Source of the DNA: CAYMGQ01 sp964390055
GTDB lineage: Bacteria; Bacillota; Clostridia; Peptostreptococcales; Natronincolaceae
Direction of reading: 5' to 3'
Length of the DNA: 58,453 nt
Assembly: GCA_964390055.1 (NCBI GenBank)
Contig: CAYMGQ010000013.1
Span: 1-58,453 of the forward strand
Every line of letters starts with the position of its first letter. Within the stretch, counting starts at the first letter, position 1. Of the stretch, positions 17,631 to 26,066 are shown piece after piece. A model generated the notes under the pieces. The model was not told the origin of the DNA, did no database searches, and was given only the letters and a program-made list of their open reading frames with translations. Position numbers and translations under genes: made by a program.

Positions 17631-18083
17631 TTAATGCTTTTGTAAAAGGCTAGCTATTATTTCAAGGGTAATTTCTTCCTGAATAATAAGATATTTTATC
17701 CTTAGTTTTATTTCCTTTGCCCCTATCTGAAAAATCCGTCCCTCCAATATTTTATATATAATCTCCCCCTCTATACGCCATAATTCCTGTCCAATATAAT
17801 CCTTTAGCAATAAATATACCTCCTGCCTAATCTCTTCTTCAATGCTAGAATTACCTTCAAGGTCTACATTTATAATTAAACTCTTGACAATTCTAGTTTT
17901 TTCACTTTCTAGGCTGGCTGTTAGATTTTTTAATTTTATTTCCTTATCTAATAATTGATTGTTTAGTTGGCTTTGGGATTCATATAAGTTGTCTATTGTT
18001 CTCATATTAACTAGGTTCATACTTACCAAACCCAGTAAAAGACCCATAGTAAAGATAGCTAAGGACTTTTTAATTTTTTTCAT
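17631..18083 (-). CDS. ytrI: YtrI-like sporulation membrane protein
   Basis: 150 residues. An N-terminal membrane helix (about 7-26) is followed by a coiled-coil-like stretch (SQLNNQLLDKEIKLKNLTAS) and a small mixed alpha/beta domain. Sequence similarity alone is weak. The call rests on the 4-nt overlap (ATGA) with an upstream ytrH gene, the same order as the B. subtilis sigma-E-dependent ytrHI operon, and on size and topology. YtrI is needed for efficient sporulation in B. subtilis. Confidence 0.7.
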   Translation of the reverse strand: MKKIKKSLAIFTMGLLLGLVSMNLVNMRTIDNLYESQSQLNNQLLDKEIKLKNLTASLESEKTRIVKSLIINVDLEGNSSIEEEIRQEVYLLLKDYIGQELWRIEGEIIYKILEGRIFQIGAKEIKLRIKYLIIQEEITLEIIASLLQKH

Positions 18084-18409
18084 AATCTTCCACTGCCCTC
18101 AAGATAATAAATAAGCTTATACATAATATGGGCCCCAGCGATGGCACTTAAAATATAGAAAATTTGTTTAATTAAACTCCTAAATTCACCCTGGAAAATC
18201 CCCGTCTCCAAAACCCTAAAGGAGGGGAAGGTCCCCCCTAAGGCAACCACTATGGCCCAAATTTTAATTCTTTCACTTAATTCAACCATAGTTTTTAAGG
18301 GGGGGTGGCCTAAAAAAGATGCTGCCAATCCCCCCAAGATACAGGCGCCCAATAATACCCCTATGGAAATAAAAAAATTATAGACCATATTTTGATAAAA
18401 AGTAAACAT
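18080..18409 (-). CDS. ytrH: YtrH-family sporulation membrane protein
   Basis: 109 residues with about three hydrophobic helices. The conserved stretch HPPLKTMVELSERIKIWAIV followed by ALGGTF is characteristic of YtrH. ATG 18409 was preferred to the in-frame GTG at 18421 because GAGGTG then lies 8 nt upstream and actually overlaps that GTG. In B. subtilis the ytrH-ytrI operon is transcribed by sigma E in the mother cell. A clear sigma-E promoter could not be assigned. Its presence implies an endospore former. Confidence 0.88.
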   Translation of the reverse strand: MFTFYQNMVYNFFISIGVLLGACILGGLAASFLGHPPLKTMVELSERIKIWAIVVALGGTFPSFRVLETGIFQGEFRSLIKQIFYILSAIAGAHIMYKLIYYLEGSGRL

Positions 18410-18563
18410 GGATATTTTCACCTCAATTTAATATATTTTTTTCATAGGGATATATGATAAAAACTTAAGAAATTTGTAAGAATTATGCTAGTAAAAACTT
18501 ATAAAGTATATGCTATGATAATATTATGAGATATCTCAAGGAAGTTAAGGGGTGGTTTTATAC

Positions 18564-19247
18564 ATGTATAATATCCTAGTAGTAGACGACGAGAGGGAAA
18601 TTACCGATGCCATAGAAATTTATTTAAAAAATCAAAATTATAATGTTTTTAAAGCCTATGACGGTAAAGAGGCCTTGAAGATTTTTGAAAAGGAGGATAT
18701 CCATTTAATACTGATGGATATTATGATGCCCCAATTAGATGGTAGCGGGGCAACTATCAAAATTAGGGAAAAAAGCACTGTTCCCATAATTATACTTTCT
18801 GCTAAATCAGAAGACATAGATAAGATATGGGGTTTAAATATAGGGGCTGATGATTATATAACCAAGCCCTTTAACCCAATGGAATTACTAGCTAGGATTA
18901 ATTCATGCCTTAGGAGATATACTAGTTACTCCAATAATGGTCCCAAGGAAAATCATATTAAAATTGGGGGCATTGAGTTAAGGGATGATAGTAAAGAGGT
19001 CCTAGTTGATGGTCAATTAATAAAGCTAACTCCCCTGGAATATAAAATTCTTTATTTTCTTATGAGAAATCCAAATAAGGTTTTTTCAATCGAGGAAATT
19101 TATGAATCGGTCTGGAATGAACCCGCCTATAATCCTGATACAGTAACAGTTCATATTAGACGGATAAGGGAAAAAATTGAGATTAATCCCAGAGAACCAA
19201 AATACTTAAAGGTGGTGTGGGGTATTGGATACAAATTTGAAAAATAA
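18564..19247 (+). CDS. OmpR/PhoB-family response regulator
   Basis: 227 residues. Receiver domain (about 1-115): VVDDE acidic pocket, phospho-acceptor Asp in LILMDIMMP, Lys in ITKPF. A C-terminal winged helix follows (about 128-225; LTPLEYKILYFLM, then VTVHIRRIREKIE). Resembles VanR-type regulators. ATG 18564 is preferred over GTG 18552 because AGGGGTGG lies 8 nt upstream of it. It overlaps the partner kinase by 23 nt and is divergent from ytrHI. Confidence 0.92.
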   Translation: MYNILVVDDEREITDAIEIYLKNQNYNVFKAYDGKEALKIFEKEDIHLILMDIMMPQLDGSGATIKIREKSTVPIIILSAKSEDIDKIWGLNIGADDYITKPFNPMELLARINSCLRRYTSYSNNGPKENHIKIGGIELRDDSKEVLVDGQLIKLTPLEYKILYFLMRNPNKVFSIEEIYESVWNEPAYNPDTVTVHIRRIREKIEINPREPKYLKVVWGIGYKFEK

Positions 19248-21294
19248 TAAATATATGACCTCTTCATGGTTTATACTTTCGCTAATATTAATATTGGCAA
19301 TTATATCTGTGGCCAGCTATGGCCCCATTAAAAATAAGCATTTTCCCAAGGAGGATGACAAGGAGGAATATATTGAAAGTTACAGCTTTATCCGCCAATT
19401 AGGTGACTTAACCAACCATTTAATTGAATCAAGTGGCCAAGGAGCTGTCTGGACCCATCCAGATTATGATGGGGTAAAAAATGTCCTCTATTTAATTTCT
19501 AATAAGGATAAAAGTATTAATTTAAGCAATATGGAGGAATCTGATAATCTTTTCATGTCTGAAGATAAGGACAAAGTAGACTTTTACCTGCATGCAAAAT
19601 TTGATGATCTGGGCCAGCCCCAGGATATTGAAAGTTCCTTAGGAAATAGACTAAATCAAGCAAGTTTTTTCAATATTTTTATGGATTCCCCGTCTCTTAC
19701 CGTAGATGAGGAGCCCCTAATAGATGGTGAGGACCAAAGCAGGCCTGATGGCCAAGAGGCATCCATATATTCTAATTTGCAAATAACCTATATGGTCCCC
19801 CAGGGCTTTGATAAACATGATGATATCTTTAGTTACGGGATGAAGAGATTACAGCTTGATAGGGGGTCTAGCCTTTCTCTTATTGCCATAATAGGGGGCA
19901 TAAGCATCCTTATCCTTATTATTCTTGCCTTCACCTTTCCCTATGCTAGGCAAAAAGAGACTCCTATTTCTCGGGCCTATATTAAGATACCCTTGGAGAT
20001 TAAAGGTTTTTTATGGTTGCTTTTTTTATGTGTCAATCCCGGTGGCCTTTTCCTATATTTTAACCTGTCTGACCACAGTATAGGTAGTGCTAACCTGGTC
20101 AGTATCCTATATGATGCAAATATATATTTTTACCTTATAGGGATACCGGTAACCTTTATATCTCTTTTATTTATCTATTTGACCCTTGTATATATTAAAC
20201 ATATTTATCATGTAGGCTTTAGAGAAGGTCTTGTAGAGAATACACTCCTAGGGAGCTTCTTCTTAAATTATGGTCGAAAACTAAGGTCCTATTTAAGGAG
20301 AATCACAAGGATTGACATAAGTAAAAGGCCCCATAAGGAAATCTTTATTAGCCTAATAATTAATCTTTTTATCCTATGGTTAATTGCCTTAGGAGGTAGT
20401 TTTTCCTTTATATTGGCCATACTTTGGAGTGGCTTTTTATTCAAATACTTAGTGACCCTTATGGAGAAAATCCAGGATTTAAACCAGGCAAGTCTTCAAT
20501 TAGCCCAGGGGGATTTTGATATCCAACTAGATGAGAATATGGATATGTTAAGCCCCATAGCTAAGAATTTAAATAATATAAAGGCTGGCTTCCAGTTGGC
20601 GGTAGACAGGGAAACCAAAAGTGAAAGGATGAGGGCCGAGTTAATTACCAATGTCTCCCATGACCTTAAAACCCCCCTCACCTCCATTATCACCTATATT
20701 GATTTATTAAAAAACCAAGATAATACTATTGATGAACAAAAGAAATATATTAATATCCTAGACAAAAAAGCAAAACGGCTAAAGCTTTTAATTGAAGACC
20801 TTTTTGAAGCCAGTAAGGCCAGTAGTGGAAATATAGAGCTCCATCTAGATGAGGTTGATGTAATAGCCCTATTTAGACAAAGTCTAGGTGAATTGGAGGA
20901 GAAGATAAATAAATCCTCCCTAAAGATGAGGGTAAATATGCCCGATAAAAAGATTATATGCCTTCTGGATGGGCAAAAAACCAATAGAATTTTTGAAAAC
21001 ATCATGGGTAATATTTTAAAATATTCCATGCCCAATTCAAGGGTCTACATTGACGTAGAAGAAGGGGAGGAAGATGTTAGCTTTACCTTTAAAAATATTT
21101 CCTCCTATGAAATGAACTTTGATGCCACGGAAATCACAGAAAGATTCGTAAGGGGGGATTCTGCCCGTACCAGCCAGGGATCGGGCTTAGGCCTATCCAT
21201 TGCAAAAAGTCTTGCAGAATTACAAGAATCTAATTTAGAAATTGTTATAGATGGGGATTTATTTAAACTAATCATTATTTTTCCAAAATCCTAA
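19225..21294 (+). CDS. Multi-pass sensor histidine kinase
   Basis: 689 residues, VanS-like at the C-terminus but with a large sensor region: TM1 (about 12-31), an extracellular domain of about 180 residues, then about five membrane helices between 215 and 405. HAMP-like linker, HisKA with His in NVSHDLKTPLTS, and HATPase_c with GSGLGLSIAK follow. The start is TTG 19225 with AGGTGG about 9 nt upstream; ATG 19255 has no binding site. The signal is unknown; the cognate regulator is the overlapping upstream gene. Confidence 0.9.
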   Translation: MDTNLKNNKYMTSSWFILSLILILAIISVASYGPIKNKHFPKEDDKEEYIESYSFIRQLGDLTNHLIESSGQGAVWTHPDYDGVKNVLYLISNKDKSINLSNMEESDNLFMSEDKDKVDFYLHAKFDDLGQPQDIESSLGNRLNQASFFNIFMDSPSLTVDEEPLIDGEDQSRPDGQEASIYSNLQITYMVPQGFDKHDDIFSYGMKRLQLDRGSSLSLIAIIGGISILILIILAFTFPYARQKETPISRAYIKIPLEIKGFLWLLFLCVNPGGLFLYFNLSDHSIGSANLVSILYDANIYFYLIGIPVTFISLLFIYLTLVYIKHIYHVGFREGLVENTLLGSFFLNYGRKLRSYLRRITRIDISKRPHKEIFISLIINLFILWLIALGGSFSFILAILWSGFLFKYLVTLMEKIQDLNQASLQLAQGDFDIQLDENMDMLSPIAKNLNNIKAGFQLAVDRETKSERMRAELITNVSHDLKTPLTSIITYIDLLKNQDNTIDEQKKYINILDKKAKRLKLLIEDLFEASKASSGNIELHLDEVDVIALFRQSLGELEEKINKSSLKMRVNMPDKKIICLLDGQKTNRIFENIMGNILKYSMPNSRVYIDVEEGEEDVSFTFKNISSYEMNFDATEITERFVRGDSARTSQGSGLGLSIAKSLAELQESNLEIVIDGDLFKLIIIFPKS

Positions 21295-21361
21295 GCAGGC
21301 TCCCCTACAGACAGTTTGCTGATTATAGGCCCCTATTATTGTGCCTAATCCCTAGCCTTCC

Positions 21362-21391
21362 TTTACTTATACCATGCAAATAGTGTATAGT
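21362..21391 (+). promoter_or_regulatory. Putative promoter of the CofE-like gene
   Basis: TTTACT (21362-21367), 18-bp spacer, TATAGT (21386-21391), 55 nt before the start codon at 21447. Confidence 0.5.
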
Positions 21392-21446
21392 ACAAGTATA
21401 GTAAAAATCCTTGATGGACATTGTAATTAATGAGGAGAGATGATAA

Positions 21447-22637
21447 ATGGAAAGAGTTGTAGGAACCGTTGCTAGGGGTCTACGCACCCCCATCATTAGT
21501 GAGGGGGATAGTATAGTAGAGATTGCAGTTAATAGTGTCTTGAAGGCCTCTAAGGTTGAGGGTTTCCAAATTCGGGATAAGGATGTCTTGGCTATAACTG
21601 AGTCCGTTCTTGCCCGGGCACAGGGGAATTATGCAACCATTGATGCCATTGCCAAGGATATTAAGGATAAGTTTGCCCAGGACACCATTGGTATTGTCTT
21701 CCCTATCCTGAGCCGTAACCGTTTTTCTATTTGCCTCCGTGGTATTGCAAAGGGGGCCAAAGGGATAGTCCTTTTGTTGAGTTACCCCTCTGATGAGGTA
21801 GGCAACCCCCTGGTGGATATAGAAGAATTAGATGAAAAGGGTGTCAACCCCTGGACTGATCTCTTAACTGAAAAGGAGTTCCGTGATTATTTCGGCCAAA
21901 GTATACATCCCTTTACTGGCTTAGATTATATTGATTATTATAAATCCCTGGTGGAGGAGTATGGCATAGAATGTGAGATTATATTTTCAAATAATCCTAG
22001 AAGTATCTTGAACTATACAAAAAGTGTCCTTACCTGTGATGTTCATTCCAGGGCAAGGACTAAAGGAATTTTACAGGCAGAGGGTGCCAAAAAACTTTAT
22101 AATCTAGAAGATTTATTGAGAAAACCAATAGATGGCAACGGCTATAATGAAATTTATGGCCTTTTAGGTTCCAATTCTGCCACTGAAAACAGTATTAAAT
22201 TGTTCCCTAGAGACTGCCAAAGAATTGTTGATGAAATCCAGAAAGTCCTTAAGGAAAAAACGGGTAAGACTGTGGAAGTTATGATTTATGGTGATGGAGC
22301 CTTTAAGGATCCTGTGGGAAGAATCTGGGAACTGGCAGACCCTATTGTGTCACCAGCCTACACTCCAGGACTCGAGGGCACTCCCAATGAAATTAAGTTA
22401 AAATATCTGGCTGATAATAATTTTGCAGACCTAAAGGGGGATGCACTTAAAAAAGCTATTTCTGATTATATAAAGGAAAGAGAATGTGACTCAATTGAGG
22501 ATGCAGAGGCACTAGGGACCACACCTAGAAGGATTACCGATTTGTTAGGTTCCTTAAGTGACCTAACCTCCGGTAGTGGCGACAAGGGTACCCCCATGGT
22601 CTATATTCAGGGATATTTTGATAGCTTTATAAAATAG
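21447..22637 (+). CDS. CofE-like F420-0:gamma-glutamyl ligase family protein
   Basis: 396 residues resembling the coenzyme F420-0:L-glutamate ligase family. Recognisable features are the N-terminal RGLRTPIISEGDSI, DVLAITES, KDPVGRIWELADP and the SGDKGTPMVYIQG end. Bona fide CofE is about 250 aa; this is the longer version found in Firmicutes that have no F420 pathway. No other F420 gene (cofC, cofD, fbiB/C) is in the window, so the true substrate is unknown and a gamma-glutamyl (or similar) amide ligase acting on another cofactor is a reasonable guess. Start ATG 21447 follows GAGGAG. Confidence 0.8.
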   Translation: MERVVGTVARGLRTPIISEGDSIVEIAVNSVLKASKVEGFQIRDKDVLAITESVLARAQGNYATIDAIAKDIKDKFAQDTIGIVFPILSRNRFSICLRGIAKGAKGIVLLLSYPSDEVGNPLVDIEELDEKGVNPWTDLLTEKEFRDYFGQSIHPFTGLDYIDYYKSLVEEYGIECEIIFSNNPRSILNYTKSVLTCDVHSRARTKGILQAEGAKKLYNLEDLLRKPIDGNGYNEIYGLLGSNSATENSIKLFPRDCQRIVDEIQKVLKEKTGKTVEVMIYGDGAFKDPVGRIWELADPIVSPAYTPGLEGTPNEIKLKYLADNNFADLKGDALKKAISDYIKERECDSIEDAEALGTTPRRITDLLGSLSDLTSGSGDKGTPMVYIQGYFDSFIK

Positions 22638-22655
22638 AATTATAGAATTGTCAAC

Positions 22656-22698
22656 TATTCACCCAGGACAAATCCTATTCCTGGGTGATATTTTATAT
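22656..22698 (+). terminator. Terminator of the CofE-like gene
   Basis: 9-bp stem TCACCCAGG (22659-22667) / CCTGGGTGA (22680-22688), followed by TATTTTATATT. Confidence 0.8.
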
Positions 22699-22752
22699 TG
22701 GCCCTGACTCTAAAAAACCTTCCTAGAAATTATAGCCCTATAGACTAGTTTC

Positions 22753-24027
22753 CTATATTCTAACCTCTTGTATCCATGGATCTAACATAGATCTTTCCCA
22801 TAAATAATTTAAATAATGGATGGAATATTGTTTTTCCACCAAGTGATAGGCAAACCTTCCCCTCTCTGTTAAAATGTATTTATCCCCTTTCTTTTTTGCC
22901 ATATTTAAAAATTTAAAAAGAAAAAATAATAACTTAAATTCCTCTTCCATATCTTTTTTAAACAAGACTTTGAATCTGTCTCCCTCAATTAAACCATCAT
23001 AAGACCGCCAAAAAATCCAAAAAATCATCTTTTCCCTATCTGTCATATAATTTACAAGATTTATTGCCAGGTCACCCCTGTCTAGGGCCTCTATGTAGGC
23101 ATCCACATTAAAGGTATTAAGATAAAAATAATTGTCAAAGTGGGAACTGGCACCGGCCCCAAAACCTATAAAATTTTCCCTGGTAACAGAGCTATAACGG
23201 TTTTTCCTATCCTTAGAATAGGTCCATATGGAAGTCCTTTTATAGGCAGCTTTTTCGGATATAGAATCAATTACTTGGAGAATCTTCCTCTCCTCCAGTC
23301 CACTAAATCTAATAATCTGATTGTCCCTAATGATTTTGTCCAGCTTGGTCATTGGAAAAACAATCAGGGGGTAGATTGATAGTTGGTCAACACCATAGCT
23401 ATAAGCCTTTTTAACATCCCTCTCAATATCCTCTAGGCTTTGATTTGGCAAATTGGTCATAATATCTATATCTACACATTGAAATTCATAGGATTTAATT
23501 AAATTTATTGCCTCTTCTATATCCTTTATTCCATAATCCCGCCCAAGAAACTTTAGTATATCCTCCCTAAAGGTCTGAACTCCCAAACTAATCATGTTGA
23601 CTCCCATTTCCTTTAATTGGCCTAATATTTGGGGACTAAGACCCTTAGGGTGTAGCTCTATCCCAATATCACCATTGAAGCCATAGTTTTCCCTAATATA
23701 GTCTACAAGCTCCCCTATCTCATCAACCAATAGACCAGGAGTTCCCCCGCCAAAATACAGGGATGAAATTTTTTTATTGCCCACCCTATCCCTAAACATA
23801 TCTATTTCCTTCATCAAGGCCCCCTTATATAGGTCCGCCTTTCTTTTGTCATAAAGGATTTTATTATAGGGGCAATAGGGGCAGATACTGCTACAGAAAG
23901 GTATATGTACATATAGGCCTATCCCATCCTTTATACTATCAAAATCAATACTCCCCTCCCTATATCTCTTAAATAGAAACTTATCCTTTTTCCCCAAAAT
24001 ACTTCTTCTTAATATGCTTGTAACCAT
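22753..24027 (-). CDS. HemW/coproporphyrinogen III oxidase-like radical SAM protein
   Basis: 424-residue radical SAM enzyme. The [4Fe-4S] ligands are in HIPFCSSICPYCPYNK (C-x3-C-x2-C), followed by SLYFGGGTPG and SLGVQTFRE, typical of the HemN/HemW/HemZ family, and a C-terminal winged-helix-like HemN_C region. It is not an obvious HemW: it lacks the fourth Cys of the usual HemW CxxxCxYCxF/C region. It may be a haem chaperone or a paralogue of unknown substrate. ATG 24027 is preferred because GAGGGGG is 7 nt upstream; a GTG at 24030 overlaps the stop of the upstream regulator (TAGTG), indicating translational coupling with it. Confidence 0.85.
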   Translation of the reverse strand: MVTSILRRSILGKKDKFLFKRYREGSIDFDSIKDGIGLYVHIPFCSSICPYCPYNKILYDKRKADLYKGALMKEIDMFRDRVGNKKISSLYFGGGTPGLLVDEIGELVDYIRENYGFNGDIGIELHPKGLSPQILGQLKEMGVNMISLGVQTFREDILKFLGRDYGIKDIEEAINLIKSYEFQCVDIDIMTNLPNQSLEDIERDVKKAYSYGVDQLSIYPLIVFPMTKLDKIIRDNQIIRFSGLEERKILQVIDSISEKAAYKRTSIWTYSKDRKNRYSSVTRENFIGFGAGASSHFDNYFYLNTFNVDAYIEALDRGDLAINLVNYMTDREKMIFWIFWRSYDGLIEGDRFKVLFKKDMEEEFKLLFFLFKFLNMAKKKGDKYILTERGRFAYHLVEKQYSIHYLNYLWERSMLDPWIQEVRI

Positions 24028-24029
24028 CA

Positions 24030-24482
24030 CTATTCCCCCTCTAATTCCTCCAACCTTTTAAGAATATATTCAATATCAAAGGATGATGACATCCTCCTAT
24101 CATTTTTGTCTAGAATTCGATAATGCTTACTAATAATATTTTGCTGGACCTTAAATTCATCTCCACTTTTAATATCCTTCCACCAAAGCCTTCCTCCCAT
24201 GGTATTTTCATAATTAGCCTCATAATTTTCAAAGGCAAGGGATAAAATCATATCTTGGGCCTCCCCCCCTAAGACTCCCTGTAATATCTCACTATCCTTA
24301 AATAAGCTAGCTACTGCTACAGCCCCCATCCATCCCAAACTTGACCTGCCCTTCTCAATTTGAATTAGGGTTTTTTTAGAAAGTCCTATTATTCCTGCCA
24401 TTTTATCCTGGGTATAGCCCGCCTCATTCCTGATTAACCTTAGTCTATGGTCCACTATTTTTATAAATTCCTTCCTAGTCAT
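24030..24482 (-). CDS. XRE-family transcriptional regulator
   Basis: 150 residues with an N-terminal helix-turn-helix (about 12-70; NEAGYTQDKMAGIIGLSKKT) and a C-terminal region of about 80 residues rich in charged and aromatic residues with no recognised domain. It is co-transcribed with and coupled to the downstream radical SAM gene, so it is probably its local regulator. The promoter carries a dyad over the -10 element, suggesting autorepression. AAGGTG precedes the ATG. Confidence 0.88.
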   Translation of the reverse strand: MTRKEFIKIVDHRLRLIRNEAGYTQDKMAGIIGLSKKTLIQIEKGRSSLGWMGAVAVASLFKDSEILQGVLGGEAQDMILSLAFENYEANYENTMGGRLWWKDIKSGDEFKVQQNIISKHYRILDKNDRRMSSSFDIEYILKRLEELEGE

Positions 24483-24510
24483 TTCTCACACCTTCCCTTT
24501 TACACCTATA

Positions 24511-24544
24511 GTGTAATAATACACCAAGCTTTGCCCCTTGTAAA
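24511..24544 (-). promoter_or_regulatory. Promoter with overlapping dyad for the XRE-radical SAM operon
   Basis: Minus strand: TTTACA (complement of 24539-24544), exact 17-bp spacer, TATTAT (complement of 24516-24521). The inverted repeat GTGTA (24511-24515) / TACAC (24520-24524) covers the -10 box, and a second ACAC/GTGT pair sits next to it (24502-24514). A repressor bound here would block RNA polymerase. Confidence 0.6.
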
Positions 24545-24554
24545 GATATTTGCC

Positions 24555-24588
24555 AAAAAAAATCTCCCGCTCTTTCTAGCAGGAGATT
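24555..24588 (-). terminator. Terminator of the gcv operon
   Basis: Stem AATCTCCcGC (24561-24570) / GCaGGAGATT (24579-24588) with one C/A mismatch. On the minus strand it is followed by TTTTTT, 18 nt after the gcvPB stop. Confidence 0.88.
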
Positions 24589-24605
24589 AAAATATATAGG
24601 CATAT

Positions 24606-26066
24606 TTATTTTTCCTTTTCCCATTTTAAAATTAACTTTCTGGCTGCCCTGACCTCATCCACCCGCTTGGTGACGGTATGGTGGGGGGCTCCTTTGACTA
24701 AGTCTGGCTTTTCCTTTGCCTCTTGGGCAATTTTAATCATAACTTCTATAAATTCATCCATAGTTTCCAAGGACTCGGTTTCCGTGGGTTCAATCATCAT
24801 GGCCTGGTCAATAATCAGTGGAAAATAAACCGTTGGTGGATGATAGCCGTAGTCTAGGAGGCGCTTAGCTATATCTAAGGTCGTAACATCCTTTGTTTTT
24901 TCCTTGAGACCCCCTAAGACAAATTCATGCATGCATATTTCTTCTATGGGCAAGTTATAATGATCTTTTAATTTATTCATCATATAATTTGCATTCAAGA
25001 CTGCTAGCTGGCTTGCATTTTTCAGCCCCTTGGCCCCCATAGTTAGTATATAGGCATAGGCCTTAATAGCCACCCCAAAATTCCCATAGAAACCCTTCAT
25101 TTTACCTATTGATAGGGGGCGGTCATAATCTAGCATATATTCCTCCCCCTTTTTCTCAATCACAGGTACTGGCAAGAAGGGGACTAGATCCTTCACAACT
25201 CCCACAGGTCCACTCCCTGGCCCTCCACCCCCATGGGGTGTAGAAAAAGTCTTATGGAGATTAAAGTGCATAACATCAAAGCCCATGTCTCCAGGTCTGG
25301 AAATCCCCATAATAGCATTCATATTGGCCCCATCATAGTAGAGTAGGCCTCCTGCCTCATGTACTAGGTCTGCTATCTCCTTGATATTAGTCTCAAAGAG
25401 GCCCAGGGTACTAGGGTTAGTTAACATCAATCCAGCAACCTCATCACTTAGGGCCTTCTTTAGTTCCTCTAAGTCAACCGCCCCATTCTTATCAGATTTA
25501 ACCTCTATAATATCAAAGCCAGCAACGGCAGCACTAGAGGGATTAGTGCCATGGGCTGAATCAGGGACTATAATCTTATTTCTCTTATAGTCTCCCCTAT
25601 TCTCATGATAGGCCCTAATAATTACCAGGCCCACCAATTCCCCATGGGCCCCAGCAGCAGGTTGCAAAGACACCCTTTCCATGCCAGAAACTTCTGCCAA
25701 AAATCCGTCCAAATCGTACATTAATTTAAGGGCTCCTTGGACTGTCTCCTGGGGTTGATAGGGGTGTAGGTTGGCAAAACCTGCTAGAGAAGCTACATCC
25801 TCATTGATTTTAGGGTTGTATTTCATAGTACAAGAACCCAAGGGATAAAATCCAGTATCTACACCATAGTTTTTATTGGACAACTGGGTAAAGTGACGGA
25901 TTACATCAACCTCACTTACCTCTGGTAGGTCCACCTCCCTTTCCCGCATAAATTCTCCAGGAATAATTTCTTCCAGATTCAGTCCACCTAGGTCTTCCTC
26001 TGGCAAACTATAGGCATGCCTACCCTCTTTTGAAATCTCAAAAATTAACTTATCATAATGTCTCAT
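24606..26066 (-). CDS. gcvPB: Glycine dehydrogenase (decarboxylating) subunit 2
   Basis: 486 residues, the C-terminal half of the split P protein. The PLP lysine is in FNLHKTFSTPHGGGGPG. Together with GcvPA it decarboxylates glycine and passes the aminomethyl group to lipoyl-GcvH; in glycine-fermenting anaerobes the reaction can also run in reverse. The ATG overlaps the gcvPA stop by one base (TAATG), indicating translational coupling. Last gene of the gcvT-H-PA-PB operon. Confidence 0.97.
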   Translation of the reverse strand: MRHYDKLIFEISKEGRHAYSLPEEDLGGLNLEEIIPGEFMREREVDLPEVSEVDVIRHFTQLSNKNYGVDTGFYPLGSCTMKYNPKINEDVASLAGFANLHPYQPQETVQGALKLMYDLDGFLAEVSGMERVSLQPAAGAHGELVGLVIIRAYHENRGDYKRNKIIVPDSAHGTNPSSAAVAGFDIIEVKSDKNGAVDLEELKKALSDEVAGLMLTNPSTLGLFETNIKEIADLVHEAGGLLYYDGANMNAIMGISRPGDMGFDVMHFNLHKTFSTPHGGGGPGSGPVGVVKDLVPFLPVPVIEKKGEEYMLDYDRPLSIGKMKGFYGNFGVAIKAYAYILTMGAKGLKNASQLAVLNANYMMNKLKDHYNLPIEEICMHEFVLGGLKEKTKDVTTLDIAKRLLDYGYHPPTVYFPLIIDQAMMIEPTETESLETMDEFIEVMIKIAQEAKEKPDLVKGAPHHTVTKRVDEVRAARKLILKWEKEK

